In this document: positions 20,713 to 32,416 of the stretch, piece after piece
How the letters are laid out: each line of letters begins with the position of its first letter
Position numbering within the stretch: position 1 is the first letter of the stretch
Assembly (NCBI RefSeq): GCF_000972785.3
Contig: NZ_CP011253.3
Span: 434,001-498,000 of the forward strand
Direction: 5' to 3'
Origin: Pandoraea oxalativorans
Lineage (GTDB): Bacteria > Pseudomonadota > Gammaproteobacteria > Burkholderiales > Burkholderiaceae
Length of the DNA: 64,000 bases
Notes under the pieces: generated by a model
Seen by the model: the letters and a program-made list of their open reading frames with translations, nothing else
The model's database searches: none
Told to the model about the DNA's origin: nothing
Program-made: the position numbers and the translations under genes

Positions 20713-20746
20713 AAACGCCCCGGAGAGAGCAGCCTCCGGGGCGTTT
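20713..20746. terminator. Bidirectional intrinsic terminator
   Basis: AAACGCCCCGGAG and CTCCGGGGCGTTT form a perfect 13-bp stem with an 8-base loop. The A/T ends make it work from both sides. It separates the convergent hydrolase (plus strand) and MHS transporter (minus strand). Confidence 0.9.
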
Positions 20747-20782
20747 GGCGTTTCGCGTAAGGCGAGCGTGTCGCCAAACCTC

Positions 20783-22102
20783 TCAGGCGTGCTGCGTCGA
20801 GGCTTGCATATTGCGCCGTTCGCGACCGAGCAGACCGTACGTCACGAGACTGATCGCGACGGTCATCAGAATGTAGTACGCCGGGGCGAGCGGATTCTGC
20901 GTCACCTTGATGAGGTACGTGATCCAGAACGGCGCGAGGCCGCCGAAGAGCATCACCGAAATGTTGTACAGAATCGAGACGCCCGTCGAGCGTACGCCGA
21001 CCGGGAACACTTCCGTGACGGCCGTCGGGAACGCACCCCACACGAAGCCCATGCACACCGCAGGCAGAATCTGCGCGAGTAGCAGATTGCCCATCGACGG
21101 CGAGCCGTGCAAACGCGTAAACATCCAGAACGACGTCAGACCGTAGAGCAGCACGAACAACAGAATCAGCGGTTTGCGGCCGACACGATCCGAAATCCAT
21201 CCCGTGAGCGGGCAGAGTGCAGCGATCAGCATTGCGGCGACGAACGTCGACAGGCTCGCGGCCCCTTGTGTCAGGCCGAGTTGCTTGACGGCGTAAATCG
21301 GCGTGTAGATCAGCGTGACGTAGAACGACGTCGTGGCCGCCACCGTCAGGCCGAAACCGGCGATCAGCGAGCGATAGTGCTTCGAGAAGACGTCGGCGAG
21401 CGGCGTGCGACGCGTCGGTTCGCGTGTCGCGGCGTAGGCCAGAAACTCCGGCGACTCCGTCATGCGGCGTCGAATGTAGAAGCCCACCGGCCCGATCAGA
21501 ATCCCGAACAGGAACGGCAGACGCCAGCCCCACGATTCGAGCGCTTCTTTCGACAGTCCCGTCGTGAGCAGGTAAGCGCACAGACCCGCCAGCGCGACGG
21601 CCAGCGCCTGCGAGCACATCTGAAAACTGCCGTAGAAGCCGCGCAGATTCGGCGGCGAGAACTCGATGAGCATGGCCGTCGAGCCGCCGAATTCGCCGCC
21701 TGCCGAGAAGCCCTGAATCACGCGGGCCAGCAAGATCAGCAACGGAGCCGCGAAGCCAATGGTCGCGTAGGTCGGCGCAATGCCGATCAGACCCGTACCG
21801 AGCGCCATGAGCAACACCATGACCGACAGCGCCGACTTGCGGCCCGCACGGTCGGCGTACAGACCGAAGGCCAGCCCGCCGATGGGACGGAAGAAGAACG
21901 CCACGCCAAGCGACGCCACGCTCGCGAGCAGCGACGTCGTATCGTTATCCGCCGGGAAGAAGAGTTTCGCGATGACGACCGCGAAGAGACCGTAAACCGT
22001 GAAGTCGAACCACTCGAACGCGTTACCCAGGGTAGAACCGATCACCGCTTTGCGTCGCAGCGCCGGATCGATGACCGGCGTGCCGGCGGGGGTTGTCTGC
22101 AT
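20783..22102 (-). CDS. MHS-family MFS metabolite:proton symporter
   Basis: This is a 439-residue, 12-helix membrane protein. N-terminal GNAFEWFDFTVYGLFA and the loop LYADRAGRKSALSVMVLLMA, with RVIQGFSAGGEFGG in helix 4, are signatures of the metabolite:H+ symporter family (ProP/ShiA/KgtP type). It should import an organic acid or osmolyte, but the substrate cannot be read from sequence. The ATG at 22102 is preceded by AGGAGAG. It faces the hydrolase gene across a strong terminator. Confidence 0.9.
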   Translation of the reverse strand: MQTTPAGTPVIDPALRRKAVIGSTLGNAFEWFDFTVYGLFAVVIAKLFFPADNDTTSLLASVASLGVAFFFRPIGGLAFGLYADRAGRKSALSVMVLLMALGTGLIGIAPTYATIGFAAPLLILLARVIQGFSAGGEFGGSTAMLIEFSPPNLRGFYGSFQMCSQALAVALAGLCAYLLTTGLSKEALESWGWRLPFLFGILIGPVGFYIRRRMTESPEFLAYAATREPTRRTPLADVFSKHYRSLIAGFGLTVAATTSFYVTLIYTPIYAVKQLGLTQGAASLSTFVAAMLIAALCPLTGWISDRVGRKPLILLFVLLYGLTSFWMFTRLHGSPSMGNLLLAQILPAVCMGFVWGAFPTAVTEVFPVGVRSTGVSILYNISVMLFGGLAPFWITYLIKVTQNPLAPAYYILMTVAISLVTYGLLGRERRNMQASTQHA

Positions 22103-22400
22103 GTGCCTCTCCTGCTTGGTTGGGAGTGCCGCAGGCGGATCGGTATGGACCGGCGTATCGCCGTTCTCACACGCGTCCGCTCTATGGCGGCGAATCCGGT
22201 TTAACGTCGTGTATACCTCTATTCAAGTTACACGAGCACTCTAACGCAGGTTTGGAATGCACCACAACGGGTCAAAATTACGACCGAATCTTGCGTGAGG
22301 CGGCATGGTTCACGCATGGAATGCGATAACGGGGGAGCGAGAGATCAGCGGCGCGATAGCGCGATAGGGCCGTATCGCCGGAGGTCTCGCGACCTGTCAG
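22103..22400. other. Non-coding gap upstream of the MHS transporter
   Basis: It should hold the transporter's promoter. A moderately AT-rich stretch lies around 22198-22240. I see no gene and no clear operator or RNA structure. Confidence 0.4.
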
Positions 22401-22844
22401 TCAACGTGTGCGATTGCCGTGGTCGCCCCTCCAGCGATAGTCTCGCTGACCGACCCAGCCCCAAGTACCGGTGGACGGATCGAATTCGTAGCCTTCCCGA
22501 TACTCGCTCGTATAGCACCCGCCCTTCTCGAGATAGCAGCGCTCGCGCAGGAAGTGCGCAGCGTCGCGCGACGAACGGGGTTGCGCCGGAACGACGACGA
22601 CCGGCGCGGGCTGCACGATGACGGGCGCGGGTCGAACGATGGCCGGGGCAGGCGTCACGATGACAGGCGCAGGTTGAACGATGGCCGGTGCCGGGCCGAC
22701 GATGACGGGGGCAGGCCGGACGTATGAGGATGGCGGTCCGAAGACCTGCCAGTTGCCCGGATCCATCGCAGTGCAGCCCGTCAGGATCGCTGCGGCCGTG
22801 AGTCCGGCGAGATGCAATGTGACGCGAGAGAGGACGACATTCAT
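22401..22844 (-). CDS. Hypothetical lipoprotein with Pro-Ala-Pro repeats
   Basis: The 147-residue protein has a signal peptide ending in the lipobox LTGC, so Cys24 should be lipidated. Residues 43-84 hold six heptads of the form xPAP[V/A]IV, which would form an extended rod. The C-terminal 55 residues (AHFLRERCYLEKGGCYTSEY, EGYEFDPSTGTWGWVGQRDY) form a small two-Cys domain, possibly disulfide-bonded. It is probably anchored in the outer or inner membrane facing the periplasm. I do not recognise a function. Confidence 0.8.
   Translation of the reverse strand: MNVVLSRVTLHLAGLTAAAILTGCTAMDPGNWQVFGPPSSYVRPAPVIVGPAPAIVQPAPVIVTPAPAIVRPAPVIVQPAPVVVVPAQPRSSRDAAHFLRERCYLEKGGCYTSEYREGYEFDPSTGTWGWVGQRDYRWRGDHGNRTR
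22593..22718 (-). repeat. Six coding heptad repeats (xPAP[V/A]IV) in the lipoprotein
   Basis: Six 21-base units code for RPAPVIV, GPAPAIV, QPAPVIV, TPAPAIV, RPAPVIV and QPAPVVV. V and A alternate, so the copies expanded as 42-base pairs. Unit length is a multiple of three, so copy-number change would alter rod length without breaking the frame. Confidence 0.85.
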
Positions 22845-22934
22845 TGGGACACCGCGCGTTGAGAATGCGGGGCACTCTAACGCGCGAGGTCGTGCATTGC
22901 CCCGCTTCGTCCTGCATTTTGGGGGATGTCCGAG

Positions 22935-23765
22935 TCAGCTTTCCCGGTCTTTAGCCGCCTCGCGTGCCTGTCGTTGCGCCATCGTCGGCTTGCGCGGGGC
23001 GCGGGCGAACAGCATGTCGTACAGCCAGCGCGGCAGGCATCGCATCGCGCAGGCCACAACGCCCATTTGCCACGGCAGCACGGCGAAGCGCTTGCGCCGT
23101 GCAATGGCCGCTGCCGCCTTGCGCGCGAACTTGTCCGAATCCATCAGGAAAGGCATCGGGAACGGATTGCCGTCGGTCATCGGCGTGCGGATGTAGCCCG
23201 GCGCAATCGTCACGACCGCCACCTTGTCGGCGCGCAGCTCGACGCGCAGGCTTTCGAGATACGTCATCGCCGCCGCCTTGGAGGCGCTGTATGCACCGTG
23301 CCCCGGCAGACCGCGCACACCGGCCACGCTGCCGATGCCCACGAGCGTGCCGCGCTTGCGCTGACGCATCGGACCCACGAAGGGGCTGAACGTCGCGACC
23401 ATCGCCGTCCAATTGGTGTCCATGACGGACGCGAAGTGCGGCAGATCCGCGGGGTCTTCCGTATTCACGCCGTGGCTGATGCCCGCGTTGGCGATCACGA
23501 TGTCCGGCACGCCGTGACGCGCCATGAAATCACCGGCCGCCGCGCGTAGCGCAAGCGCGTCGCGCACGTCGAGCGCGTAGCAGTGCACGGCGTGCGGATG
23601 CGGCAACGTGGCGGCGAGATCGGTCAGCTTGTCGCCACGGCGTCCGACGAGCCCGAGAATCGCGCCCTGCGCCGCGTAGTGACGCGCGAGCGCCTGTCCC
23701 AGCCCGCTGGACGCGCCGGTGATGAAAACCTTCGGTGATGTCGTATGTGCTGCCATTGTCGCCAT
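22935..23765 (-). CDS. Short-chain dehydrogenase/reductase
   Basis: This is a 276-residue SDR. The cofactor loop is FITGASSGLGQALA, then IANAGIS in place of NNAG and a catalytic YSASKAAAMTYLESLR segment. The C-terminal half has IAPGYIRTPMT and a basic tail (RAPRKPTMAQRQAREAAKDR) that could associate with membrane. ATG codons at 23765 and 23756 are both possible; neither has a strong ribosome site. The start region abuts the dsbA terminator. The substrate is unknown. Confidence 0.87.
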   Translation of the reverse strand: MATMAAHTTSPKVFITGASSGLGQALARHYAAQGAILGLVGRRGDKLTDLAATLPHPHAVHCYALDVRDALALRAAAGDFMARHGVPDIVIANAGISHGVNTEDPADLPHFASVMDTNWTAMVATFSPFVGPMRQRKRGTLVGIGSVAGVRGLPGHGAYSASKAAAMTYLESLRVELRADKVAVVTIAPGYIRTPMTDGNPFPMPFLMDSDKFARKAAAAIARRKRFAVLPWQMGVVACAMRCLPRWLYDMLFARAPRKPTMAQRQAREAAKDRES

Positions 23766-23773
23766 AGAACGCA

Positions 23774-23797
23774 AAAGCCCGGCCGGGGCCGGGCTTT
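23774..23797 (-). terminator. Intrinsic terminator of dsbA
   Basis: AAAGCCCGGC and GCCGGGCTTT form a 10-bp stem with a 4-base loop, followed on the minus strand by TTTT. It lies 15 bases after the dsbA stop and directly in front of the next SDR gene, which should therefore have weak read-through or its own promoter inside the hairpin region. Confidence 0.85.
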
Positions 23798-23811
23798 ATG
23801 AGCCGCGAAGC

Positions 23812-24510
23812 TTACATCTTCTTCGCGCGGATCTGATTGATGATCGAGTCGGCCGTCTTGAGCGCCGCGTCGAACGTCTGCTGTTCGGTCGTCGCAGGCT
23901 TGCCCTGCTTTTGCAGCGCATCGCCCGAGGTCGCCGGGGAGACAAGGTACTTGCCCTGGATCGCGATCGTCGGCACGCCGTCGATCTTGTAGTCCTTCCA
24001 CGCCTTGTTGGCCAAATCGACCGGCGATTCCTTGCGTGCCATCGCCGGCGCGCCTGCTGCATCATACGCCTTGCTGTAAGCCGCCTTGTCGACGCCGAGC
24101 GTTGCAAGGAAGTCGGCCTGCGAATCCCTCGTCAGCAGATAGTTGTGCTTGACGTGAATTTCGTTGAAAACCTTCGGCGTGAGTTCGGCTTCCTTGCCCA
24201 GCGTCGTGAGCGCGATGAACATGCGCGTATGCGGCTCGAAGGTGCTCCGGAAGGCGACCGGCACGCGCTTGAACACGACGTCCTTGCCCTGCGCCTTGAC
24301 CCACTTCTCCAGCGTCGGCTCCAGCGCACTGCAATGCGGGCAGCCATACCAGAAGAATTCAGTCACTTCGATCTTGCCCGGTCCCGCTGTCAGCGGTTGC
24401 TGCGGAATCGTCAGGTAGTCGGTCCCCGCGACCGGTGCTTCAGGCGACGCCGAAGCGACACCCGAGAGGAAACCGAAAGAAATCAGAACGGCACCAAGAA
24501 GTTTTTTCAT
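23812..24510 (-). CDS. dsbA: Thiol:disulfide interchange protein DsbA
   Basis: The 232-residue protein begins with the signal peptide MKKLLGAVLISFGFLSGVASA, so it acts in the periplasm, oxidising cysteine pairs of exported proteins. The active site is FWYGCPHCSALEP (Cys57-Pro-His-Cys60) and the cis-Pro loop is GVPTIAIQGKYL. The ATG at 24510 starts the signal peptide; an open extension upstream is discarded. It follows the SPOR protein gene, an order typical of Burkholderiaceae. The oxidase partner dsbB is not in the window. Confidence 0.95.
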   Translation of the reverse strand: MKKLLGAVLISFGFLSGVASASPEAPVAGTDYLTIPQQPLTAGPGKIEVTEFFWYGCPHCSALEPTLEKWVKAQGKDVVFKRVPVAFRSTFEPHTRMFIALTTLGKEAELTPKVFNEIHVKHNYLLTRDSQADFLATLGVDKAAYSKAYDAAGAPAMARKESPVDLANKAWKDYKIDGVPTIAIQGKYLVSPATSGDALQKQGKPATTEQQTFDAALKTADSIINQIRAKKM

Positions 24511-24714
24511 GATCTTTGTATAGGAGTGAGTCCAACACGCCGGTTTGTCCATCGTCGGTGAGCAGCGCGCCAGCAAAACCATATCCCGGATTCAGCCAAA
24601 TTAGCTAGTGCGTATGACCGGCGATGTCTCGCCGGGTTCAACGTCTCGTCAGCGTGGATGCCGCCGGGCCCCCAATGATGCGGGCTTTTGCGAATCCTTG
24701 CCGGGCGGCGCTGA

Positions 24715-24737
24715 ACGGGCGCTCAGGCAGCGCCCGT
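24715..24737. other. GC-rich hairpin without T-run
   Basis: ACGGGCGCT and AGCGCCCGT form a perfect 9-bp stem with a 5-base loop, 16 bases beyond the SPOR-gene terminator. It could back up that terminator or be part of the dsbA leader region; the sequence does not decide. Confidence 0.45.
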
Positions 24738-24753
24738 GCGATGCGGCAGAAAC

Positions 24754-24784
24754 AAAGGCGTTGCCTTTGTCGGGCAACGCCTTT
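24754..24784 (-). terminator. Intrinsic terminator of the SPOR protein gene
   Basis: AAAGGCGTTGCC and GGCAACGCCTTT form a perfect 12-bp stem with a 7-base loop; the minus strand continues into GTTT. It begins 6 bases after the stop codon of the SPOR gene. Confidence 0.85.
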
Positions 24785-24789
24785 CGCGT

Positions 24790-25470
24790 TCATTGCTTCG
24801 TGAAGCGGATCACGGCCGTGTCGTACCCGCCATCCTGCAGGCGTTGACGCACGTGATTCATTTCGTCGAGCTTGCCGTACGGGCCGAGGCGCACGCGGTA
24901 GAGCGTGAGACCGTTGGCGTCGCGCTGCGTGACCTTCGCCTCGAAACCCGAGAGCGCCAGCTTGGCGCGCAGTTGTTCGGCGTCCGTCTGCGACTTGAAC
25001 GCGCCGACTTGCAGGTAGTAACCCGTGCTGGCGTTATCCGTGGCGCTCGCGGGCGGCGTGGTCGGGGGCGCGACCGGCACCGTCGACTTGCCGTTGAGAA
25101 TGTCGGCCGGTGAGGGCTTCGTCGGCGCGGGCGCGGTCGGGGCCGTCGGTGCGGAGGCGGTCGGCGGCGTGACCGGGTTGCCCGGCACGAGCGGCGACGT
25201 TTCGGCTGCCGAGGGCGCTTCCGGCGCGGTGGAACCCGACGTGGCACCCGGCAGCGGCGTGCGCGGCTGGAGCGACTTGTTCGGATCCGGCGCCTGCGCG
25301 GCCGGCGAGTTGTCGGCCGGACGCGGCGGCGTCTTTTCGACGAACGGGGTTGGCGTCTTCGTAATGTAGAGCGCGACGACGACGGCAACGGCCAGCCCAA
25401 CGATCAGGCCGAGCACGATGCCCAGAAAAGTACCGCCCCGCTGGCGGGGTGGTCGACGTGTGTTTGCCAT
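24790..25470 (-). CDS. SPOR-domain protein, FtsN-like architecture
   Basis: The 226-residue protein has a short basic cytoplasmic N-terminus (MANTRRPPRQRGG), one transmembrane helix at about 14-36, and a Pro/Ala/Thr-rich periplasmic linker of about 100 residues. A C-terminal SPOR domain follows at about 148-226 (GYYLQVGAFKSQTDAEQLR, LTLYRVRLGPYGKLDEMNHV). SPOR domains bind denuded peptidoglycan at the division septum, so a role in cell division or wall remodelling is likely. It is downstream of argS by 60 bases, as in relatives. Confidence 0.88.
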   Translation of the reverse strand: MANTRRPPRQRGGTFLGIVLGLIVGLAVAVVVALYITKTPTPFVEKTPPRPADNSPAAQAPDPNKSLQPRTPLPGATSGSTAPEAPSAAETSPLVPGNPVTPPTASAPTAPTAPAPTKPSPADILNGKSTVPVAPPTTPPASATDNASTGYYLQVGAFKSQTDAEQLRAKLALSGFEAKVTQRDANGLTLYRVRLGPYGKLDEMNHVRQRLQDGGYDTAVIRFTKQ

Positions 25471-25530
25471 CGAGTCGATTCCGTCCTTACAGAGTTCCGA
25501 TGCGTTTGCCGTTCGGAGTGGTTGGATAAC

Positions 25531-27294
25531 TTACATCTTGGCCGGGGCCGACACGCCCAGCACGGCAAGCCCGTTGCGCAGCACCTGACGCGTCGCCGCG
25601 AGCAGCGCCAGACGCGCATGCTTCACGGTCTCGTCGTCGACCAGCACGCGATCCGAGTTGTAGAAGGAGTGGAACGCGCCGGCCAGATCCCGCAGATAGA
25701 ACGCCACGGCGTGCGGCGCAAGTTCCTCGGCGGCACGCGTGAGCATGTCCGGGTACTCGGCGAGCAGTTGCAGCAGCGCGAGCGCGCGTTCGCTATCGAG
25801 GGGGGCGAGGTCGGTGTTTGCCAGCGACGCTTCGTCACCCGCCCACTGCGTAAGGATGGAGCAGATGCGCGCGTGGGCGTACTGCACGTAGTACACCGGG
25901 TTCTCGTCGTTTTGCTTGAGCGCGAGATCCACGTCGAACACGAATTCCGTGTCCGCTTTGCGCGAAATTAAGAAAAATCGCACGGCGTCGCGACCACGGC
26001 GCAGGGCGTCTTCACGCTCGGCGGGATCCGTCACCGGCGTTTCTGCCGTAATGCCGCCCGACCATTCGATCAGATCGCGCACCGTCACGTAGCTGCCTGC
26101 GCGCTTGGAGATCTTCACCTCTTCGCCATTGCGCATGACGGTGACCATCTTGTGCAGCACGTAGTCGGGGTAGCCCTTCGGAATGCCGATGCCCAGTGCT
26201 TGCAAACCGGCGCGCACACGCGCGATGGTGCCGTGGTGGTCCGAGCCCTGCACGTTGATGACCTGATGGAAGCCACGGTCCCACTTGCGGGTGTGATAAG
26301 CGACGTCCGGCACGAAGTATGTGTAGGTGCCGTCGGACTTGCGCATCACGCGGTCCTTGTCGTCGCCGTAGTCGGTCGTGCGCAGCCACAGCGCGCCTTC
26401 CTGCTCGTACGTCACGCCTGCATCGATGAGCGCCTGCACCGTGCGCTCGACGCTGCCGTCGGCGTACAGGGACGATTCGAGGTAGTACTGATCGAAGATG
26501 ACACCGAACGTTTGCAGATCGATGTCCTGCTCGCGGCGCAGATAGGCCACGGCGAAGGCGCGGATCGAGTCGATGTCTTCGACGCTGCCGCTACCGGTGA
26601 CGGGTGCGCCATCGGAGGCCTGCACCGTCTTGCCCGCGAGGAAATCCTGCGCGATGTCGCCGATGTAGTCGCCGTTGTAGGCCGATTCCGGCCATTCGGC
26701 GTCGCCCGGCTTGAAGCCGCGCGCGCGTGCCTGCACGGAAGTGGCGAGCGTCTGGATTTGCACGCCGGCGTCGTTGTAATAAAACTCGCGATGCACCGGG
26801 CGGCCTTGCGTGCCGAGCAGTGCCGAGATCGTGTCTCCGAGCGCGGCCTGACGGCCGTGACCCACGTGCAGCGGGCCGGTCGGGTTGGCCGAGACGAACT
26901 CGACGAGCACCGGGGCGGCAACGTTACTGGCGGCGCGACGGCCGAAGGCCGCGCCTTCGGTCACGATCACGCGCGCGACCGATTGCTTGGCGGCATTGGC
27001 CAGACGCAGGTTGATGAAGCCGGGACCGGCGATTTCGACGACGTCGACGAGGCCCTTGGCGCGGGCGTCGGCGAGGATTGCGTCGGCAATCTTCTGCGCC
27101 AGTTCGCGCGGGTTGGCGCGCAACGGCTTGGCGAGCTGCATGGCCACGTTACAGGCCAGATCGCCGTGGGCGGCCACTTTGGGGCGTTCGAGCAGGATGA
27201 CGGGCGCGGCAGGCGCGGTGCCGTCCGCAGGCATCAAACCGGCGACGACATCGCCGATCAGCGCGACGAGAGCATTCTTTTGTGCGGGTAGCAT
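25531..27294 (-). CDS. argS: Arginyl-tRNA synthetase
   Basis: This is a 587-residue class I synthetase. The HIGH-type motif is [18 protein letters not shown] near residue 130 and the KMSKS-equivalent is [17 protein letters not shown]. An N-terminal tRNA D-loop-recognition domain and C-terminal DALR anticodon-binding helices are both present. It charges tRNA-Arg. The ATG at 27294 matches the family start. Two tandem GCGTCCGGAC copies lie 18 bases upstream in the leader. Confidence 0.97.
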   Translation of the reverse strand: MLPAQKNALVALIGDVVAGLMPADGTAPAAPVILLERPKVAAHGDLACNVAMQLAKPLRANPRELAQKIADAILADARAKGLVDVVEIAGPGFINLRLANAAKQSVARVIVTEGAAFGRRAASNVAAPVLVEFVSANPTGPLHVGHGRQAALGDTISALLGTQGRPVHREFYYNDAGVQIQTLATSVQARARGFKPGDAEWPESAYNGDYIGDIAQDFLAGKTVQASDGAPVTGSGSVEDIDSIRAFAVAYLRREQDIDLQTFGVIFDQYYLESSLYADGSVERTVQALIDAGVTYEQEGALWLRTTDYGDDKDRVMRKSDGTYTYFVPDVAYHTRKWDRGFHQVINVQGSDHHGTIARVRAGLQALGIGIPKGYPDYVLHKMVTVMRNGEEVKISKRAGSYVTVRDLIEWSGGITAETPVTDPAEREDALRRGRDAVRFFLISRKADTEFVFDVDLALKQNDENPVYYVQYAHARICSILTQWAGDEASLANTDLAPLDSERALALLQLLAEYPDMLTRAAEELAPHAVAFYLRDLAGAFHSFYNSDRVLVDDETVKHARLALLAATRQVLRNGLAVLGVSAPAKM

Positions 27295-27457
27295 TGGCGG
27301 GTGTTTCGGGTGCGTCCGGACGCGTCCGGACAGGCAATTGAATCGTCAGCACCGGATTTTAACAGGTGTATGATGAAGTCACGGTGCCCGCCCATGCCGC
27401 TCGTTGCGTAACTCGCCGGGACGTGAGGGTGGAAACAAGTCAAATAGGGAGATAACC

Positions 27458-27775
27458 ATGATGATCAAATTCTCGTCACACGCCTCACCGGACATCATCA
27501 TGCTGGAGAGTCTGGCGGAGTTCCTGCTCGGCATTGTGGGCAAAAGGCTTGGCGAGCGCGGGGCAATCGGGTCGGACGAGACGGGGGCGGCCATTGCAAA
27601 GCTCGAAGCGGCGATTGCCGAGGATAAAGCGGCTGGCGCGAAGGAAAACGAAGGGAAGAGTTCCGACGAGCGGTACGAAAATGACAGTCTGCGTCTGTCG
27701 GTTCGGGCGTACCCGCTGTTGAACATGCTCCGTGAGGCGAATGCCGAGGGTAGTCCCGTGAGGTGGGAGGCCTGA
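27458..27775 (+). CDS. DUF1840-family small protein
   Basis: The 105-residue protein starts at 27458 (MMIKFSSHASPDIIMLESLA), with AGGGAGA six bases upstream. The segment EFLLGIVGKRLGERGAI followed by IAKLEAAIAED is characteristic of the DUF1840 family found almost only in Burkholderiales. No signal peptide or membrane helix is visible, so it is probably cytoplasmic. The function is unknown. It is divergent from argS and ends in its own terminator, so it is monocistronic. Confidence 0.85.
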   Translation: MMIKFSSHASPDIIMLESLAEFLLGIVGKRLGERGAIGSDETGAAIAKLEAAIAEDKAAGAKENEGKSSDERYENDSLRLSVRAYPLLNMLREANAEGSPVRWEA

Positions 27776-27840
27776 TCTCGGGGCGGGGGCCGCGTGTCGG
27801 CCCCAGAGAGATACCTCATCTGATCCAACCAGAAGCAAGA

Positions 27841-27874
27841 AAGCAGGCCGCGGAATCGCGAGCCTGCTTTTTTT
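27841..27874 (+). terminator. Intrinsic terminator of the DUF1840 gene
   Basis: AAGCAGGC-CGCG pairs with CGCG-A-GCCTGCTT (one bulged A, loop GAAT), followed by seven T residues. It lies about 65 bases after the stop codon. Confidence 0.9.
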
Positions 27875-28016
27875 ATGTGCTGCGGGAAACGAGCGGACCG
27901 GGCCGCCCCCGGGCGAGGGGTTGAATCAGGCCGTGAGGACCTGAGCAGTGGCGGCGCGGTTGCCGGTCCGTTTGGCGCGGCGTCTGAACTGCGACGTCGG
28001 TCCCGCAAATTACCGG

Positions 28017-28343
28017 TTACTGCGCCTTGCCCGGCGCGTTATCCGGCGCGTTGGTCGCACCGTTGCCGGTGTTGCCGTTGTTCGGCGTCTTCTTGGTGCT
28101 GTGACGCGGCTTCTGGGCCTTCGAATTCGGGTGCGGATCCGACGGCGTCATCGTTTGTGCGCCCGGCGTCGGGGCCGCCTGACGCGCATCCGGGTTGGCC
28201 TGGCTGGGCATCGGGGCCGACGGGTCCGTCGTCGTGCCACCGCCAGGGCCGGCAGCGCCACCGCCTGCAGAGCCTTGAGCGAAACTCAGTGCCGAAGCAC
28301 CGGCGAGGGTCAGGGCAGCAACCGAAATAATCAGCTTCTTCAT
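28017..28343 (-). CDS. Small secreted Gly/Pro/Asn-rich protein
   Basis: The 108-residue protein starts at an ATG at 28343 with AAGGAG eight bases upstream. A signal peptide (MKKLIISVAALTLAGASA, then LSFAQ) would be cleaved after SFA. The mature chain is low-complexity: a Gly-rich start, then Pro/Asn/Thr-rich sequence ending GNTGNGATNAPDNAPGKAQ, with no domain. Periplasmic or exported. The function is not recognised. Similar small proteins occur widely in Burkholderiaceae. Confidence 0.75.
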   Translation of the reverse strand: MKKLIISVAALTLAGASALSFAQGSAGGGAAGPGGGTTTDPSAPMPSQANPDARQAAPTPGAQTMTPSDPHPNSKAQKPRHSTKKTPNNGNTGNGATNAPDNAPGKAQ

Positions 28344-28488
28344 CAGATGGACTCCTTTGCTTTGCGTTGCACTGGATAGGAACGTCTTGAGTGCAGGCAT
28401 CACTTGCGTTAGTGAGATTCCAGTCTAAGAAGCTCAGACGTGCGGTGCTGTAAGGGTTTGTAATTGAATGTAATTCGGCTTTTTTCTA

Positions 28489-28522
28489 GGACGTTTCCTG
28501 CACAGGTGCGCCGGAAACGTCC
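28489..28522. terminator. Candidate hairpin terminator between the MgtC-like gene and the small secreted protein gene
   Basis: GGACGTTTCC and GGAAACGTCC form a perfect 10-bp stem with a 14-base loop, 19 bases after the stop of the MgtC-like gene. The minus strand does not continue into T residues (it reads TAGAAAAAAG), so termination is uncertain. The plus strand reads into CACATTTTT. Confidence 0.45.
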
Positions 28523-28541
28523 CACATTTTTCGCTTATTGA

Positions 28542-29261
28542 TTAGTCATCCGAACGACTTGACCAGAACACCTGATTCACGCCGGGCAGCGTTTCGAGAT
28601 GGTCGGTAAGGGCGTCGAGTTCGCCCGCCTTGACAGCGGTCGGCAGCAGCAGCGCTTCGATTTCGACCTCGGCTTCGCCGAACGGATGGATGTCGAGCGC
28701 GCGTACCGGATAGTTCGACGCTTCGAGCCACGCTTCCACCTTGTCGAGCACTTCGCGCTGCGTCGTGCGGGCGCAGATGACGGACAGCGCATAGGTGGCT
28801 TCCGATGTTGCCTCGTTGATCGGCGCGCGGTTGATGCGGTTCACGACCGGGCGCAGCAGCGTGTTGGCGGCCAGCACGAACAACGCTACGACAACCGCTT
28901 CGACGATCAGGCTCGCGCCGGCGGCGGCCCCCACGGCGGCCGAGCCCCACAGCGTGGCGGCGGTGTTCAGCCCGCGCACCGATGCGCCGTCCTTCATGAT
29001 CGCGCCCGCGCCGAGGAAGCCGACGCCCGACACCACATACGCAATCACACGCGTATCGCCCGGCATGAGCCGCATCGACAGATCGACGAAGGCCGCCGCG
29101 CCAACGGCCACCAGCACGTTGGTACGCAAACCCGCCGTACGCTGACGCACCTGCCGTTCCACACCGATGATCGTGCCGAGCACGAACGCGACGGCGAGCG
29201 AGATGAGCGTGTTGAGCAGCGGGAGGAGCTGGAAATTCTGGATGCTGTGCAGTGCTTGCAT
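28542..29261 (-). CDS. MgtC/SapB-family membrane protein
   Basis: From the ATG at 29261 the protein has 239 residues. Four or five transmembrane helices occupy the first 130 residues and contain the family motifs GTIIGVERQVRQRTAGLRTN, GVGFLGAGAIMKDG and VRGLNTAATLWGSAAVGAA. A soluble C-terminal domain of about 80 residues is ACT-like (VEIEALLLPTAVKAGELDAL). Family members affect Mg2+ homeostasis, acid tolerance or intramacrophage growth. The role here is unknown. A 395-base non-coding stretch lies upstream. Confidence 0.87.
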   Translation of the reverse strand: MQALHSIQNFQLLPLLNTLISLAVAFVLGTIIGVERQVRQRTAGLRTNVLVAVGAAAFVDLSMRLMPGDTRVIAYVVSGVGFLGAGAIMKDGASVRGLNTAATLWGSAAVGAAAGASLIVEAVVVALFVLAANTLLRPVVNRINRAPINEATSEATYALSVICARTTQREVLDKVEAWLEASNYPVRALDIHPFGEAEVEIEALLLPTAVKAGELDALTDHLETLPGVNQVFWSSRSDD

Positions 29262-29656
29262 GGAACGTCTCAACGTGGGCCGGCTGGCATGGGCGGGATG
29301 CGACGAGCCGGGGATTTGACGGTCAGCGGCCTCGAACCGAGCAAAGGCATGTCGTTCGGACTCGGTTTGGGCACATTACGGGGCGCGACCCTACGCTGGG
29401 CGTACGACAGGGGCATGACACCGATGGGCGGCGCATGGCCTGTGAGGCCTATGAAGGGCGTGCCGGGCAGCGGTCATGTTGCGCCGCCGCATTATGGCAC
29501 CAGGAACGGGCGGACGGAAGGCGTGCCATTCAGCGACACGCTTAGCCAGGAGATTGGCTGCCTGAAAGGGGGATGGGGTGACCGACCGGCCATGCATCGA
29601 GACGACTGACGATGGCCGGCCTGTGCCGACGGTGCACCGATAGACGGGGGTCTGAC
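29262..29656. other. 395-base non-coding gap between metH and the MgtC-like gene
   Basis: No coding frame with homology is visible. It should carry the promoter of the MgtC-like gene. I find no recognisable Mg2+ riboswitch core, leader-peptide signature or terminator for metH. Composition is GC-rich like the neighbours. Confidence 0.4.
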
Positions 29657-32398
<2,742 letters not shown>

Positions 32399-32416
32399 GG
32401 GGCAATCCGTTCTGTA

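Noticed and set aside
19536..21617. Minus-strand frame spanning the hydrolase and part of the MHS transporter
   Set aside because: It crosses a strong bidirectional terminator and lies antisense or out of frame to two well-supported genes.
29262..29656. Possible Mg2+ or cobalamin riboswitch before the MgtC-like gene or after metH
   Set aside because: No recognisable conserved core or B12-box was found; left as an unexplained leader instead.
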